This document shows positions 18,657-27,153 of a stretch of DNA of 64,000 nt, in pieces. How positions within the stretch are numbered: position 1 is the stretch's first letter; every line of letters starts with the position of its first letter. Both the position numbers and the translations under genes were made by a program. Location: assembly GCF_002192415.1 (NCBI RefSeq), contig NZ_CP021780.1, forward strand, positions 8,478,334 to 8,542,333, in the 5' to 3' direction. The stretch comes from Paenibacillus donghaensis. GTDB lineage: Bacteria; Bacillota; Bacilli; Paenibacillales; Paenibacillaceae. The notes beneath the pieces are model-generated. The model was not told where the DNA came from. It was given only the letters and a program-made list of their open reading frames with translations, and ran no database searches.

Positions 18657-18754
18657 GATACATTATTGGAGACTGCATTGGGAAAAATAAACCTTGGCAA
18701 GCAGCCAACTAAACCGGATATAGGGTGACAACAGCACAGCAGCGGAGGCGAGTG

Positions 18755-18949
18755 ATGGGTAAGCGGATGAACGGCTGGGTTGACACGCTCAGTGAACAGG
18801 ATATTCCCGCTCTGGCGGTGGATTGGGAGCGCATTGTAGCTGTAGACGATGACCCGGATGAAAGCGATGCGGATGCCAAAAGACTGGATGCGGACGCTAC
18901 CATCGGTGACCTGTCGGAACCGGAAGAGGACAATGACGAAGAGTATTAA
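18755..18949 (+). CDS. Small acidic protein of unknown function
   Basis: A 64-residue protein. The ATG at 18755 is 6 nt after GGAGG. The N-terminus is mildly basic (MGKRMNGWVDTLSEQD); the second half is strongly acidic, with 20 or more Asp/Glu and ending EPEEDNDEEY. I do not recognise a family. It lies 28 bp upstream of sspH and is probably cotranscribed, and it is divergent from the ku operon. The context suggests a spore-related role, but this is inference only. Confidence 0.6.
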   Translation: MGKRMNGWVDTLSEQDIPALAVDWERIVAVDDDPDESDADAKRLDADATIGDLSEPEEDNDEEY

Positions 18950-18977
18950 GCCGTATTGAAGGAGGCGAAAGAGAAGA

Positions 18978-19163
18978 ATGGATGTCAAACGGGCCAAGGA
19001 TATATACAGCTCCAAAGAGATGTTTTCGGTTCATTTGGATGGAGAGTCGGTATGGATTGAGCATGTAGACGAGCAGAACGGCATGGCTACGGTACAGGTA
19101 GGCTCCAGTCCGGGCAACACGCGTACCGTCGGGGTAGACCGGCTGGAGGAGCAAGGATACTAG
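18978..19163 (+). CDS. sspH: H-type small acid-soluble spore protein
   Basis: A 61-residue protein starting MDVKRAKDIYSSKEMFSVHL and containing VWIEHVDEQNGMATV, the pattern of B. subtilis SspH (start MNIQRAKEI, then a short beta-rich domain with an HV-E motif). The length is typical. It has AAGGAGGCG before the start. SspH-type proteins are minor spore-core components made in the forespore. It sits next to the end-joining operon, which fits a spore DNA-protection neighbourhood. Confidence 0.9.
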   Translation: MDVKRAKDIYSSKEMFSVHLDGESVWIEHVDEQNGMATVQVGSSPGNTRTVGVDRLEEQGY

Positions 19164-19193
19164 AGAATGGTTTCCGCTTAGCGGGGAATGACC

Positions 19194-19236
19194 GGAATAC
19201 CCTCCCACGCGCCTTTGGCGCTTGAGGGGGTATTCC
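19194..19236. terminator. Hairpin after sspH
   Basis: GGAATACCCTC pairs with GAGGGGGTATTCC (one bulged G), with an inner GCGCC/GGCGC stem. No T-run follows, so termination is not certain. Confidence 0.5.
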
Positions 19237-19330
19237 GTGTGCGGACAGTTGTTGCGGTAGAAGTGTCATACCGATATAATTAGAACTAATGTAAACAAGC
19301 TAGGATATCTTCAAAAGGTGGGAACTGCAG

Positions 19331-19813
19331 TTGAATAATAACGTGGAAACGGTGTTTACTTACCATTCAAGCAGCCTGACCGCCACACAGCTGCTGGCAG
19401 CCGAGATTGCCTCCGCCGCTAAGGCAGGTATGGTGATCGGATTGGACGGTGATCTTGGTGCTGGCAAAACGGCGTTCTCGCAGGGCTTCGCCCGCCGCTT
19501 GGGCGTCAAGGGCATCGTAAATAGTCCTACTTTTACCATTATCAAAGAGTATCAAGGGGTACTGCCGCTATATCATATGGATGTATACCGGATCTCGCTT
19601 CAGGAAGCGGACGAGCTTGGACTGGATGAATATTTCTACGGGCAGGGTGTATGCCTGGTGGAATGGAGCCAGCTGATACAAGAGCTGATGCCGCAGCAGC
19701 AGCTGCATATCTATATCGAGAATGCCGGACCGGACGAGCGGATCATTACGGTTACCGGAATCGGGGAGCCTTACGGTGAACTGTGCCGTGGGCTGATCCA
19801 GAAGTGGGGTTAA
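19331..19813 (+). CDS. tsaE: tRNA t6A synthesis ATPase TsaE
   Basis: A 160-residue protein with P-loop GDLGAGKTAFSQG near residue 45, a Thr-rich switch (SPTFTIIKEY) and LVEWSQ after the YHMDVYRI stretch, all characteristic of TsaE (YdiB in B. subtilis). It binds ATP and cycles the TsaB-TsaD complex that adds threonylcarbamoyl to A37 of ANN-decoding tRNAs. The start is a TTG at 19331 with AAGGTGG about 10 nt upstream; no nearer ATG fits. First gene of the tsaE-tsaB-rimI-tsaD operon. Confidence 0.94.
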   Translation: MNNNVETVFTYHSSSLTATQLLAAEIASAAKAGMVIGLDGDLGAGKTAFSQGFARRLGVKGIVNSPTFTIIKEYQGVLPLYHMDVYRISLQEADELGLDEYFYGQGVCLVEWSQLIQELMPQQQLHIYIENAGPDERIITVTGIGEPYGELCRGLIQKWG

Positions 19814-19818
19814 GACAC

Positions 19819-20631
19819 ATGATTAATGAGAATAACGGGCCGCGTAAGCGGCTTTTGGCGCTTGACACCTCTACAGCGGTGCTTGGGGTTGCCGTAACCG
19901 AGGAAGGCAGGCTGCTGCATGAGATTAATGCTTCCGGGGAGCGGAATCATTCCGTGCATCTGCTGCCGATTATTGAGCAGGCCCTGCAGGCATCGGGTAC
20001 CACCGCCGCGATGTTAGGCGGAATATCTGTAGGTGTGGGCCCCGGCTCCTATACGGGGACCCGCATTGCCGTGACCGCGGCCAAGACACTGGCCTGGGCG
20101 TGGGAGGTTCCGGTTGCAGGCGTATCCAGCCTGCAGGCACTGGCCTGGGGCGGCCTGGTGGCTGGCCGCCGGGGGGAAGCAGCGGAGAAGGACGGCCGGG
20201 GGCCGGACTGGGTCATTCCGCTGCTGGATGCGCGCCGGGGACAGGTGTACACGGCGCTGTTTGTGGCGGACGGCGCGGGGGCGCCGCGCCGTCAGGAAGC
20301 GGACGCCATCCGGCTGATGGCGGACTGGGTGCAGCAGCTGGCAGCGCTGCTGGAGCAGGCGGAAGCGGCAGGCGTTGCGCCGGGCACGCTGTGGTTCGTG
20401 GGCGAAACCGCGCAGCATGGCAGCGCGGAGGTGCTGCAGCCGCTGGCGGGGGTCAGCCACCGCACGGTGCCTTATGAGCTTGAAGGCCGCTGGACCGGAT
20501 TTCTCGGGGAGAAGAGACTGGCGGCAGGGGAGCAGGACGAGGTACACCGTCTGATCCCCAACTATACGCAGCTTTCGGAAGCGGAAGCCAATCTGCGGCG
20601 AAGCGCCGAAGGGGGCAGTAAACCATCATGA
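19819..20631 (+). CDS. tsaB: tRNA t6A synthesis protein TsaB
   Basis: A 270-residue protein, ASKHA fold. The N-terminal LLALDTSTAVLGVAV and the GVGPGSYTGTRIAVTAAKTLA motif are diagnostic for TsaB (YdiC). It is a scaffold partner of TsaD and lacks its metal-binding site. The ATG at 19819 starts 5 bp after tsaE; an in-frame opening at 19783 lies inside tsaE. The middle (20100-20480) is very GC-rich and holds a longer Ala- and Gly-rich stretch than usual. It overlaps rimI by 4 bp (ATGA). Confidence 0.93.
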   Translation: MINENNGPRKRLLALDTSTAVLGVAVTEEGRLLHEINASGERNHSVHLLPIIEQALQASGTTAAMLGGISVGVGPGSYTGTRIAVTAAKTLAWAWEVPVAGVSSLQALAWGGLVAGRRGEAAEKDGRGPDWVIPLLDARRGQVYTALFVADGAGAPRRQEADAIRLMADWVQQLAALLEQAEAAGVAPGTLWFVGETAQHGSAEVLQPLAGVSHRTVPYELEGRWTGFLGEKRLAAGEQDEVHRLIPNYTQLSEAEANLRRSAEGGSKPS

Positions 20632-21152
20632 ATGGCGCACAGCCAAGACAGGACCTGAATGCGGAGCTGGTGTTCCGGGCTATGAAGCTGGAGGACATTC
20701 CCGACATTCTGATTATTGAGCGCGAAGCCTTCACCATGCCTTGGACGGAGGAGGCTTTCCGCAATGAGCTGACCCACAACCATTTTGCCAAATATATGGT
20801 GATGGAGCTGGAAGGCCGGATTATCGGCTATGCCGGAATGTGGGCGATTGTGGATGAAGCGCATGTGACCAACATTGCTCTGCTGGAAGCTTACCGGGGA
20901 CGTAAATGGGGCGAACGGCTGCTGGACGAGCTGATGAAGACGGCTGCTTTTGTCGGCATGATCTCTATTACGCTGGAAGTACGGGTATCCAATGAAGTTG
21001 CCCAGAACCTCTACCGCAAAAAAGGCTTCCGCTCGGCCGGCACCCGCAAAGGCTATTATTCGGACAACCGTGAGGATGCGCTGATTATGTGGGCCGATCT
21101 GCCGTCATACGGCGAGCAAGGGTTAAGGGAAGGAAGCGTGGACTCCAGATGA
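20628..21152 (+). CDS. rimI: Ribosomal protein alanine N-acetyltransferase RimI
   Basis: A 174-residue GNAT protein. The core has FTMPWTEEAFRNEL near the N-terminus, the acetyl-CoA loop region EAYRGRKWGERLLDEL, and the end motif NLYRKKGFRSAGTRKGYY, all typical of RimI. It acetylates the N-terminus of ribosomal protein S18 in E. coli; the Firmicute substrate is less certain. It overlaps tsaB and tsaD by 4 bp each, so all three are coupled. The C-terminal 15 residues beyond the GNAT fold are variable. Confidence 0.92.
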   Translation: MNGAQPRQDLNAELVFRAMKLEDIPDILIIEREAFTMPWTEEAFRNELTHNHFAKYMVMELEGRIIGYAGMWAIVDEAHVTNIALLEAYRGRKWGERLLDELMKTAAFVGMISITLEVRVSNEVAQNLYRKKGFRSAGTRKGYYSDNREDALIMWADLPSYGEQGLREGSVDSR

Positions 21153-22207
21153 AGACAGAAATGGCTGAAGTTCAGCCTGTACTGATATTGGCAATTGAAA
21201 CAAGCTGTGACGAGACCTCGGTAGCTGTGGTTAAGGACGGCTGTGAGGTTCTTTCGAATATTATCTCCAGCCAGATTGAGACGCACCGCGCCTTCGGAGG
21301 GGTAGTGCCTGAAGTGGCCTCGCGCAAGCATGTGGAGGTGATGACCCTGGTTATCGAGCAGGCGCTGGCTGAGGCTGGTGTTCACCCGCAGCAGCTAACT
21401 GCGGTAGCTGTTACCCAGGGGCCGGGGTTGGTCGGCGCTCTGCTGGTTGGTGTGGTGGCGGCCAAAAGCCTGGCGCTTGCCTGGAACAAGCCGCTGATCG
21501 GTACCCATCATATCGCTGGTCATATTTATGCCAACCGGCTGGTGGCGGAGCTGAAATACCCGAACATGACGCTGGTGGTATCGGGCGGACATACGGAGCT
21601 GGTCAGCATGGAGCAGGAGGGTGTGTTCCGGATCATCGGCCGGACACGCGACGACGCCGTAGGCGAAGCCTATGACAAGGTGGCGCGGTCCCTGGGCTTC
21701 CCTTATCCCGGCGGGCCGCACGTCGACCGCTTGGCCCGGGAGGCTGCGGAGGCGGTGGCGCTTCCGCGGGTCTGGCTGGAGCCGGGCTCTTATGATTTCA
21801 GCTTCAGCGGATTGAAATCCGCCGTGCTGAATGTAGTGAATCAGAGCAAAATGAAGGGACTGGAGCCTAACGTTGCGGGCATCGCACGTGGCTTCCAGGA
21901 GTCCGTCGTTGAGGTGCTGGTGGAGAAGGCGATCCGCGCCGTGCGCTCCACCGGCTCGCGCCAGCTGCTGCTGTGCGGCGGTGTTGCCGCCAATGGCGGC
22001 CTGCGTGCAGCCCTGATCTCCCGCTGCGAGGCGGAGAAGATCGAGCTGATCATTCCGCCGCCGGTCTATTGTACCGACAATGCGGCGATGATTGGTGCGG
22101 CCGCCTACGTGAAGTGGCAGCATAGCGGCGGCACGCCGCTGGACATGGTTGCTGACCCCGGCTTCTCGCTTGAAGAGTGGTCCGTGCCTGTCGCAAGCAT
22201 AGAGTAA
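21149..22207 (+). CDS. tsaD: tRNA N6-adenosine threonylcarbamoyltransferase TsaD
   Basis: A 352-residue protein. The ATG at 21149 overlaps the rimI stop (ATGA). The N-terminal ETSCDETSVAVV, the metal-binding pair H121 and H125 in HHIAGH, SGGHTELV, and the C-terminal CTDNAAMIGAA with the third metal ligand are all present, so the enzyme should be active. It transfers threonylcarbamoyl from TC-AMP to tRNA A37. Formerly gcp. It ends the operon and is followed by a strong terminator and then the DnaA-box cluster. Confidence 0.96.
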   Translation: MKTEMAEVQPVLILAIETSCDETSVAVVKDGCEVLSNIISSQIETHRAFGGVVPEVASRKHVEVMTLVIEQALAEAGVHPQQLTAVAVTQGPGLVGALLVGVVAAKSLALAWNKPLIGTHHIAGHIYANRLVAELKYPNMTLVVSGGHTELVSMEQEGVFRIIGRTRDDAVGEAYDKVARSLGFPYPGGPHVDRLAREAAEAVALPRVWLEPGSYDFSFSGLKSAVLNVVNQSKMKGLEPNVAGIARGFQESVVEVLVEKAIRAVRSTGSRQLLLCGGVAANGGLRAALISRCEAEKIELIIPPPVYCTDNAAMIGAAAYVKWQHSGGTPLDMVADPGFSLEEWSVPVASIE

Positions 22208-22220
22208 CCAGCAATCATCC

Positions 22221-22262
22221 AAGAGCATCCCGTCAGCAACTGTTGCTGACAGGGTGCTCTTT
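22221..22262 (+). terminator. Terminator after tsaD
   Basis: AAGAGCATCC and GTCAGCAAC pair with GTTGCTGAC and GGGTGCTCTT, a long stem with a short loop, followed by TTTCT. Confidence 0.85.
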
Positions 22263-22463
22263 CTGGTATCCGGACACGCAGGATGCATATAGTTGTACTG
22301 TCCGTTTGTAGATAGCCTTCTCAACTAATGCTGCAATTCATCAAAGCGCAGCAGATAGGAAGGGATTTACAAATATAGCGGGTGAATCCTCATATTTCCG
22401 CTTAGGGGTGAGTTTTTTGGCGTTTGACGCTTGGATTTTGAGGGGCTGCGTCTTTTGTCAAGA

Positions 22464-22722
22464 TGTGGACAACGTTATCCACATATTCTGGCCGGGTTGT
22501 GTAAAAACCGTGTAAAATCAGCAATAACGGCTCTTTTTTGAAGCGAAACCGGCAAGCATCAGTTAATAACAAATTACTGTGGAAATTGTGGATAATGTGG
22601 ATAGTTCCGTGGATAAAAAATGCTTGACAGTGAAAAAGGCGATTTATCGCATAAAAAAAGCCCCCAAGGGGCTTTTGAAACATAGAGTTATGCACGAATT
22701 CTGTGGATAGAGCTGTGGATAA
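22464..22722. promoter_or_regulatory. DnaA-box cluster between tsaD and the ABC-F gene
   Basis: Three perfect TTATCCACA boxes: 22475-22483 on +, 22587-22595 and 22714-22722 on -. Five boxes have one mismatch: 22464-22472, 22596-22604, 22608-22616, 22688-22696 and 22702-22710. The boxes at 22464 and 22475 face each other with 2 bp between; 22587 and 22596 are abutting. The spacer is AT-rich and holds no gene. From memory, B. subtilis has a DnaA-binding cluster at the equivalent gcp-ydiF spacer. There is no dnaA or dnaN here, so this is not the replication origin. Confidence 0.8.
22652..22676 (-). terminator. Terminator of the ABC-F gene
   Basis: Leftwards: AAAAGCCCC, a 3-nt loop, GGGGCTTTT, then further T. 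The stem is perfect (9 bp). It lies inside the DnaA-box cluster, 101 bp after the ABC-F stop. Confidence 0.85.
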
Positions 22723-22776
22723 GTATTTATGAACAAATCGCAAACTGTCTCAAAAAAAGTTTTCAGCTCATTTACA

Positions 22777-24729
22777 CTATTCGTCAGCAAGAATTTCCCA
22801 TTCATTGAAATACTCGCTAAGCTGCGTTTTTTTGGCCTTCAAATCCTGCTCATGATCCTGCAGCGCGAGATAATCCTGATAAACCTCGGGTTTTGTCATC
22901 TCGTTCTCGACACGGGCAATGGCTTCCTCCAGAGCGGCGATATTCTCCTCCAGCTCATTGATCCGCCGCTGGCGGTTGCGCTCCTCGCGTTTGGCCTGTT
23001 TATCCGCTTCGTAGGAGGTGGAGGTGCCTTTTTCGGCGGGCGCAAGCTCCTTTACGGTATTTCTGGAGGCAGTGGCAGCTGCCAACTCAGCGGCGTCCTT
23101 CGCCATGTCCTCCAATTCCTTTTTCTTCTCGACATAATCATCGTAGTTCCCGAGGTACTGATCAATCCCCTGGGGATGCAGCTCCAGCACACGTTCAGCC
23201 ATTTTGTTCAGGAAATAACGGTCATGGGAGATAAAGAGCAGCGTGCCCTCGAAATCCATCAGTGCCGCCTCCAGCACCTCACGGCTCACCAGATCGAGAT
23301 GGTTGGTAGGCTCATCAAGAATCAGCATGTTGGCGCCGCGCAGCATCAGTTTGGACAGGGATACCCGTGCTTTCTCGCCACCGCTCAGTGCTGAGATCCG
23401 CTTCTGGACATCTTCGCCGCTGAACAGGAAGTTGCCGAGGATCGTACGGATTCGGGCTTCCTCCAGCATGGGATATTCGCTCCATAACTCCTCAATCACC
23501 GTGTTGCGCGGATTCAGCCAAGTCTGCTCCTGATCGTAGTAGGCGATTTTGACTTTGGTGCCCCAGTTCACACTTCCGCCTTCCGGCTCCCGGGTGCCAA
23601 TCATACATTGCAGCAGCGTGGACTTGCCGATGCCGTTGGGACCGATCAGTGCCGCGGTTTCGCCCCGGCGCAGCTCGAAGGAGGCATTCTGGAACAGTGG
23701 CTGGTCCTTGTTAAAAGCAACCTTAACCGCACGCACCTGCAGCACCTCTTTGCCGGATTGGAAATCAGGCTCGAAGGAGAAGCTGGCTCGCTTCAGAACG
23801 CCAAGCGGCCGGTCGATCCGCTCCATTTTGTCCAGGGCCTTGCGTCTGCTCTGCGCCCGCTTGGTCGTGGACGCCCGCACAATGTTGCGCTGCACGAAAT
23901 CCTCCATCCGCGAGATTTCGTCCTGCTGCTTCTCATATTGCTTCAGACGAATCTCGTATTCGGCGGCCTTCAGCTCCATATAGCGGCTGTAGTTGCCCGT
24001 GTACCGCCGTGACTCATGGCGCTCGATCTCCACAATGGTGGTTACCAGCCGGTCAAGGAAATAACGGTCATGGGAAACCACCAGAATTCCACCGGCATAG
24101 CTGCGCAGATAATCCTCCAGCCAGGTAAGTGTCTCAATGTCCAGATGGTTGGTCGGTTCATCCAGCATCAGAAGATCCGGGGCCTGAAGTAGGATGCGCG
24201 CCAGCGCCAGCCGGGTCTTCTGCCCGCCACTCAGAGTAGAGATCGGGGTATCGGGTGCGAAATCGCCAAAGCCCATCCCGTGCAGCACACTGCGAATACG
24301 GGTATTCATCTCATAGCCGCCGTTGTCTTTAAACCAGTCGGAACGTGCCGCATACCGCTCCAGCAGCTCCTCGTAACGTTTGGGGTCTTCCGCCATCCGC
24401 GGGTCTGCAATAGCGGCTTCCAGCGTCCGCAGCTCAGCCTCGGCTTCAATTAGCGGGGCAAACACTGCGAGCATCTCCTCATGAATGGTTTTGTCAGACT
24501 GCAGTCCGCTGTTCTGGGCTAAATACCCGATCGTCGTTTCCTTGGATTTATGAATCTGCCCGCTGTCATAGGACATTTCACCTGCAATAATCTGCAGAAA
24601 GGTTGATTTGCCTGCGCCGTTGACGCCGACCAGACCTACACGTTCTTTCTCATTCACTTGCAGGCTGATGCCGTCCAGCACGCTTTGGATTCCATATGAT
24701 TTCGTAATTCCTGTAGCTTGAAGAAGCAT
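22777..24729 (-). CDS. ABC-F family ATPase (YdiF-like)
   Basis: A 650-residue soluble protein with two ABC domains and no membrane segments. Domain 1: GVNGAGKSTFLQ, LSGGQKTRLALARIL, LLMLDEPTNHLD. Domain 2: GPNGIGKSTLLQ, LSGGEKARVSLSKLM, MLILDEPTNHLD. The arm/linker between them (about residues 235-320) and a C-terminal coiled coil (about 560-645) match B. subtilis YdiF in length and layout. ABC-F proteins bind the ribosomal E site; some rescue stalled ribosomes, others give antibiotic resistance. The housekeeping position beside tsaD favours translation quality control. GGAGGTTTC precedes the ATG. Confidence 0.92.
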   Translation of the reverse strand: MLLQATGITKSYGIQSVLDGISLQVNEKERVGLVGVNGAGKSTFLQIIAGEMSYDSGQIHKSKETTIGYLAQNSGLQSDKTIHEEMLAVFAPLIEAEAELRTLEAAIADPRMAEDPKRYEELLERYAARSDWFKDNGGYEMNTRIRSVLHGMGFGDFAPDTPISTLSGGQKTRLALARILLQAPDLLMLDEPTNHLDIETLTWLEDYLRSYAGGILVVSHDRYFLDRLVTTIVEIERHESRRYTGNYSRYMELKAAEYEIRLKQYEKQQDEISRMEDFVQRNIVRASTTKRAQSRRKALDKMERIDRPLGVLKRASFSFEPDFQSGKEVLQVRAVKVAFNKDQPLFQNASFELRRGETAALIGPNGIGKSTLLQCMIGTREPEGGSVNWGTKVKIAYYDQEQTWLNPRNTVIEELWSEYPMLEEARIRTILGNFLFSGEDVQKRISALSGGEKARVSLSKLMLRGANMLILDEPTNHLDLVSREVLEAALMDFEGTLLFISHDRYFLNKMAERVLELHPQGIDQYLGNYDDYVEKKKELEDMAKDAAELAAATASRNTVKELAPAEKGTSTSYEADKQAKREERNRQRRINELEENIAALEEAIARVENEMTKPEVYQDYLALQDHEQDLKAKKTQLSEYFNEWEILADE

Positions 24730-24895
24730 AACGATGAAACCTCCACCTCTTGCATATTTCGCTTCGACGCACCAGCGTCTCGGCCTGTTGCATACTTATT
24801 CTATAGTTTACATGAAAAGCGTTACCGGTGCGAGAGCTCTACAGATCAATGAAGCCTAAGCCATTCGGCTGGAGAAAGTGGGTTGGGCGACTATC

Positions 24896-24925
24896 TTGGC
24901 GAACGGGGGAGAAGAGTGGTAAACT
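24896..24925 (+). promoter_or_regulatory. Candidate promoter of the 5-FCL operon
   Basis: TTGGCG, 18 bp, TAAACT, 52 bp before the gene start. Confidence 0.35.
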
Positions 24926-24976
24926 GATCTTACATACGATGATTAGTTACACAAAATAGAAGGAGGCAGCAGGGCG

Positions 24977-25630
24977 ATGATGTCTTATGAAGCTGCTGCA
25001 GAAGCCAAGCGGGTGCTGCGCAAGGAACGCCAGGCTGCCCGTGACCGGCTGTCTCCGCTGCAGCGGGAGCAGTTGTCCGCCAATGTATGCGAACATGCCT
25101 GGCACTGGCTGCTGCGCAAGGAGGCCCTTTCGCTGATGGCCTATGTGTCATTCCGCTCGGAGCTGGATACGAGTCCGCTGCTTAATGCAGCCTGGTCGCA
25201 GCCGCTTCGGGTGCTGCTGCCGCGCGTAATATCGGCAAGCGGCGAGCTTAGCGTGCAGCAGGTGACTTCATGGAGCGAGCTGGCGCCTGGTGCTTACGGT
25301 ATTCCGGAACCACGGATTACCGAGAACCGGGTACCGTCCCCAGAGCAACAGGCGGCGCTGCCGCTTCCGGCGGTGGTATTCGTGCCCGGGCTGGCTTTTG
25401 ATTCACGCGGCGGCCGCCTCGGATACGGCCGCGGCTACTATGACCGGCTGTGGACTTCCGTGCAGAGAAGAGTCCAGGCGGGGGAAACGGCTCCTGTGTG
25501 GATAGGTTTGGCTTACGGCATGCAGCTGGTTCCCGAGGTGCCGATGGATGCTCATGATGCCTTCATGGACATGCTGATTACGGAAGACGGCATCCTGCAC
25601 TGCCGCAAAGGAGAGCAGCCATGGAACTGA
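24977..25630 (+). CDS. 5-formyltetrahydrofolate cyclo-ligase
   Basis: A 217-residue protein. The family fingerprint [13 protein letters not shown] lies near residue 150, preceded by [12 protein letters not shown], and the N-terminus carries the Lys/Arg-rich [15 protein letters not shown] stretch. The enzyme converts 5-formyl-THF to methenyl-THF with ATP, recycling folate. AAGGAGG lies about 10 nt before the ATG. It overlaps moaC by 10 bp, so folate and molybdopterin genes form one operon here. Confidence 0.93.
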   Translation: MMSYEAAAEAKRVLRKERQAARDRLSPLQREQLSANVCEHAWHWLLRKEALSLMAYVSFRSELDTSPLLNAAWSQPLRVLLPRVISASGELSVQQVTSWSELAPGAYGIPEPRITENRVPSPEQQAALPLPAVVFVPGLAFDSRGGRLGYGRGYYDRLWTSVQRRVQAGETAPVWIGLAYGMQLVPEVPMDAHDAFMDMLITEDGILHCRKGEQPWN

Positions 25631-26094
25631 GCCATTTCAACGGGCAGGGAAGAGCACGTATGGTCGATGTAAGCGAGAAGGAAGTGACCAAGCGAACCGC
25701 TGCTGCGCGCACGATGGTCAAGATGGCCCCGGCCACACTGGCGGCCATCCATGCCGGCAGCATCGGCAAAGGGGATGTGCTGGCTGTCGCCCAGGTCGCC
25801 GGAATTATGGCGGCCAAGAAGACGGCGGACTGGATTCCGATGTGCCATCCGCTGCCGCTTACCGGTGTGGACATCCGCTTCTCCGATAACAGCGAAGATG
25901 AACTATATATAGAAGCAATTGTCAAGACAACCGGCAAGACCGGCGTGGAAATGGAGGCGCTGACTGCAGTTTCCGCAGTGGCGCTTACGGTGTACGACAT
26001 GTGCAAGGCTCTACAGAAGGACATGGTAATTGGTCCTACCCTGCTTGTTGCCAAAAGTGGAGGCAAGAACGGGGATTATGCGCTAGATACATAG
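25621..26094 (+). CDS. moaC: Cyclic pyranopterin monophosphate synthase MoaC
   Basis: A 157-residue protein. [16 protein letters not shown] at the N-terminus, the active-site MCHPLPLTG motif, and the [22 protein letters not shown] stretch (here [13 protein letters not shown]) identify MoaC. It makes cyclic pyranopterin monophosphate from the MoaA product, an early step of molybdenum cofactor synthesis. The start overlaps the preceding gene; AAAGGAGAG precedes the ATG. moaC lies beside ydiF in B. subtilis too. Confidence 0.95.
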   Translation: MELSHFNGQGRARMVDVSEKEVTKRTAAARTMVKMAPATLAAIHAGSIGKGDVLAVAQVAGIMAAKKTADWIPMCHPLPLTGVDIRFSDNSEDELYIEAIVKTTGKTGVEMEALTAVSAVALTVYDMCKALQKDMVIGPTLLVAKSGGKNGDYALDT

Positions 26095-26111
26095 AGAAGG
26101 AGGACAAACCT

Positions 26112-26597
26112 ATGGCGTGGAAAACAGCAATCCTGACGGCCAGCGATAAAGGGGCCCGGGGCGAACGGGAAGACACGAGCGCCCAGGTCATCCGGGAGCT
26201 GGTAGAGGAAGAGCTTGGCGGCGAGATCGTGGAATACCGGATCGTGCCCGACGAGCAGGATGAGATTATTGCCGCATTGATTGAGCTTACCGATTATTTC
26301 AAGGCCGATCTGGTGCTGACTACGGGAGGGACGGATCTGGCGATCCGTGATGTGACACCGGAAGCTACCCGCCGGGTCATTGAACGTGAAGTGCCTGGAC
26401 TCTCCGAAGCGATGCGCAGCACAGTCATGCAGAAGAACCGGGCGGTGATGTTGTTCCGGGGAATTTGCGGAATCCGCGGCCGTACGCTGATTGTCAATCT
26501 GCCCGGCACACCGAAGGGCGTGCACGAGAATTTGGCGGCTATTATGGACCAGCTGCCTGAAGCGTTGCTGATGGTGACCGGACAATTCCGCGAATAG
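26112..26597 (+). CDS. MogA/MoaB-family molybdopterin protein
   Basis: A 161-residue protein; the ATG at 26112 follows AGAAGGAGGAC. It starts AILTASDKGARGEREDTSA and contains VLTTGGTDLAIRDVTPEAT, the molybdopterin-binding motif, with Asp where most members have Gly (TTGGTG). NLPGTPKGVHENL ends the fold. It adenylylates molybdopterin or binds it before molybdate insertion. In B. subtilis the redox regulator rex follows moaC at this position; no rex is present here. Confidence 0.9.
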   Translation: MAWKTAILTASDKGARGEREDTSAQVIRELVEEELGGEIVEYRIVPDEQDEIIAALIELTDYFKADLVLTTGGTDLAIRDVTPEATRRVIEREVPGLSEAMRSTVMQKNRAVMLFRGICGIRGRTLIVNLPGTPKGVHENLAAIMDQLPEALLMVTGQFRE

Positions 26598-26655
26598 ACA
26601 TGGGGAATGCTGTGCCTCCTTTTTTTTGAATACCGCTTCGTTTCAGCACTTCCGC

Positions 26656-26685
26656 TTGGATGTGTGACATATGTTATGGTATTAT
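26656..26685 (+). promoter_or_regulatory. Candidate tatA promoter
   Basis: TTGGAT, 18 bp, TATTAT, about 80 bp before tatA. Confidence 0.4.
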
Positions 26686-26766
26686 TAAATTATTGAACAC
26701 AATGCCATGATCGGGTACGAGCGATTGGAATGAAGTTTCTATCCAAACCTTGAGGAGGAACACGCC

Positions 26767-27006
26767 ATGCCTACTATCGGTACACCGGGAATCATTCTGC
26801 TGGTCATTTTAGCGTTGCTGCTATTTGGGCCGAATAAGCTGCCTGAGCTGGGACGTGCGGTTGGACGGACTTTCCGGGAATTTAAGGAAGGTGCGCGCGA
26901 CATGGTTGCGGATACGGATACGGTCAAGAAGAGTGAGGCTCCCGTGCCGCAAGCCCCGCAGACTGCCGTGGCAGATATTCCGCAGGAGAGACGCTTGCCG
27001 GAATAA
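26767..27006 (+). CDS. tatA: Twin-arginine translocase subunit TatA
   Basis: A 79-residue protein: a short N-terminus, one membrane helix (GIILLVILALLLFG), the hinge FGPNKLPELG, and an amphipathic helix (VGRTFREFKEGARDM), then a polar acidic tail. This is the classic TatA layout; it forms the size-adjusting pore for folded proteins with TatC. GAGGAGGAAC precedes the ATG. A terminator lies between it and tatC, so the two may be differently expressed. Confidence 0.95.
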   Translation: MPTIGTPGIILLVILALLLFGPNKLPELGRAVGRTFREFKEGARDMVADTDTVKKSEAPVPQAPQTAVADIPQERRLPE

Positions 27007-27025
27007 CAGGAATGAATGAAATGCG

Positions 27026-27070
27026 AGGGTGGTCTTAAGTCTGTTCAGACTTCAGGGACACCCTTTTTTT
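27026..27070 (+). terminator. Terminator between tatA and tatC
   Basis: Outer AGGGTG with CACCCT and inner AAGTCTG with CAGACTT, followed by seven T. Readthrough could still feed tatC, which has no obvious separate promoter. Confidence 0.85.
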
Positions 27071-27153
27071 GTATGCCTTACCCGGGAATACTGCCCCTGA
27101 CTTAGGACAGCGCGGCCGGGCCGGTTCTACTATTGTCATGGGAGGGTGGCAGC

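Noticed and set aside
22464..22722. Replication origin oriC
   Set aside because: DnaA boxes are present but there is no dnaA, dnaN, rpmH or other origin gene, and the neighbours are tsaD and an ABC-F gene.
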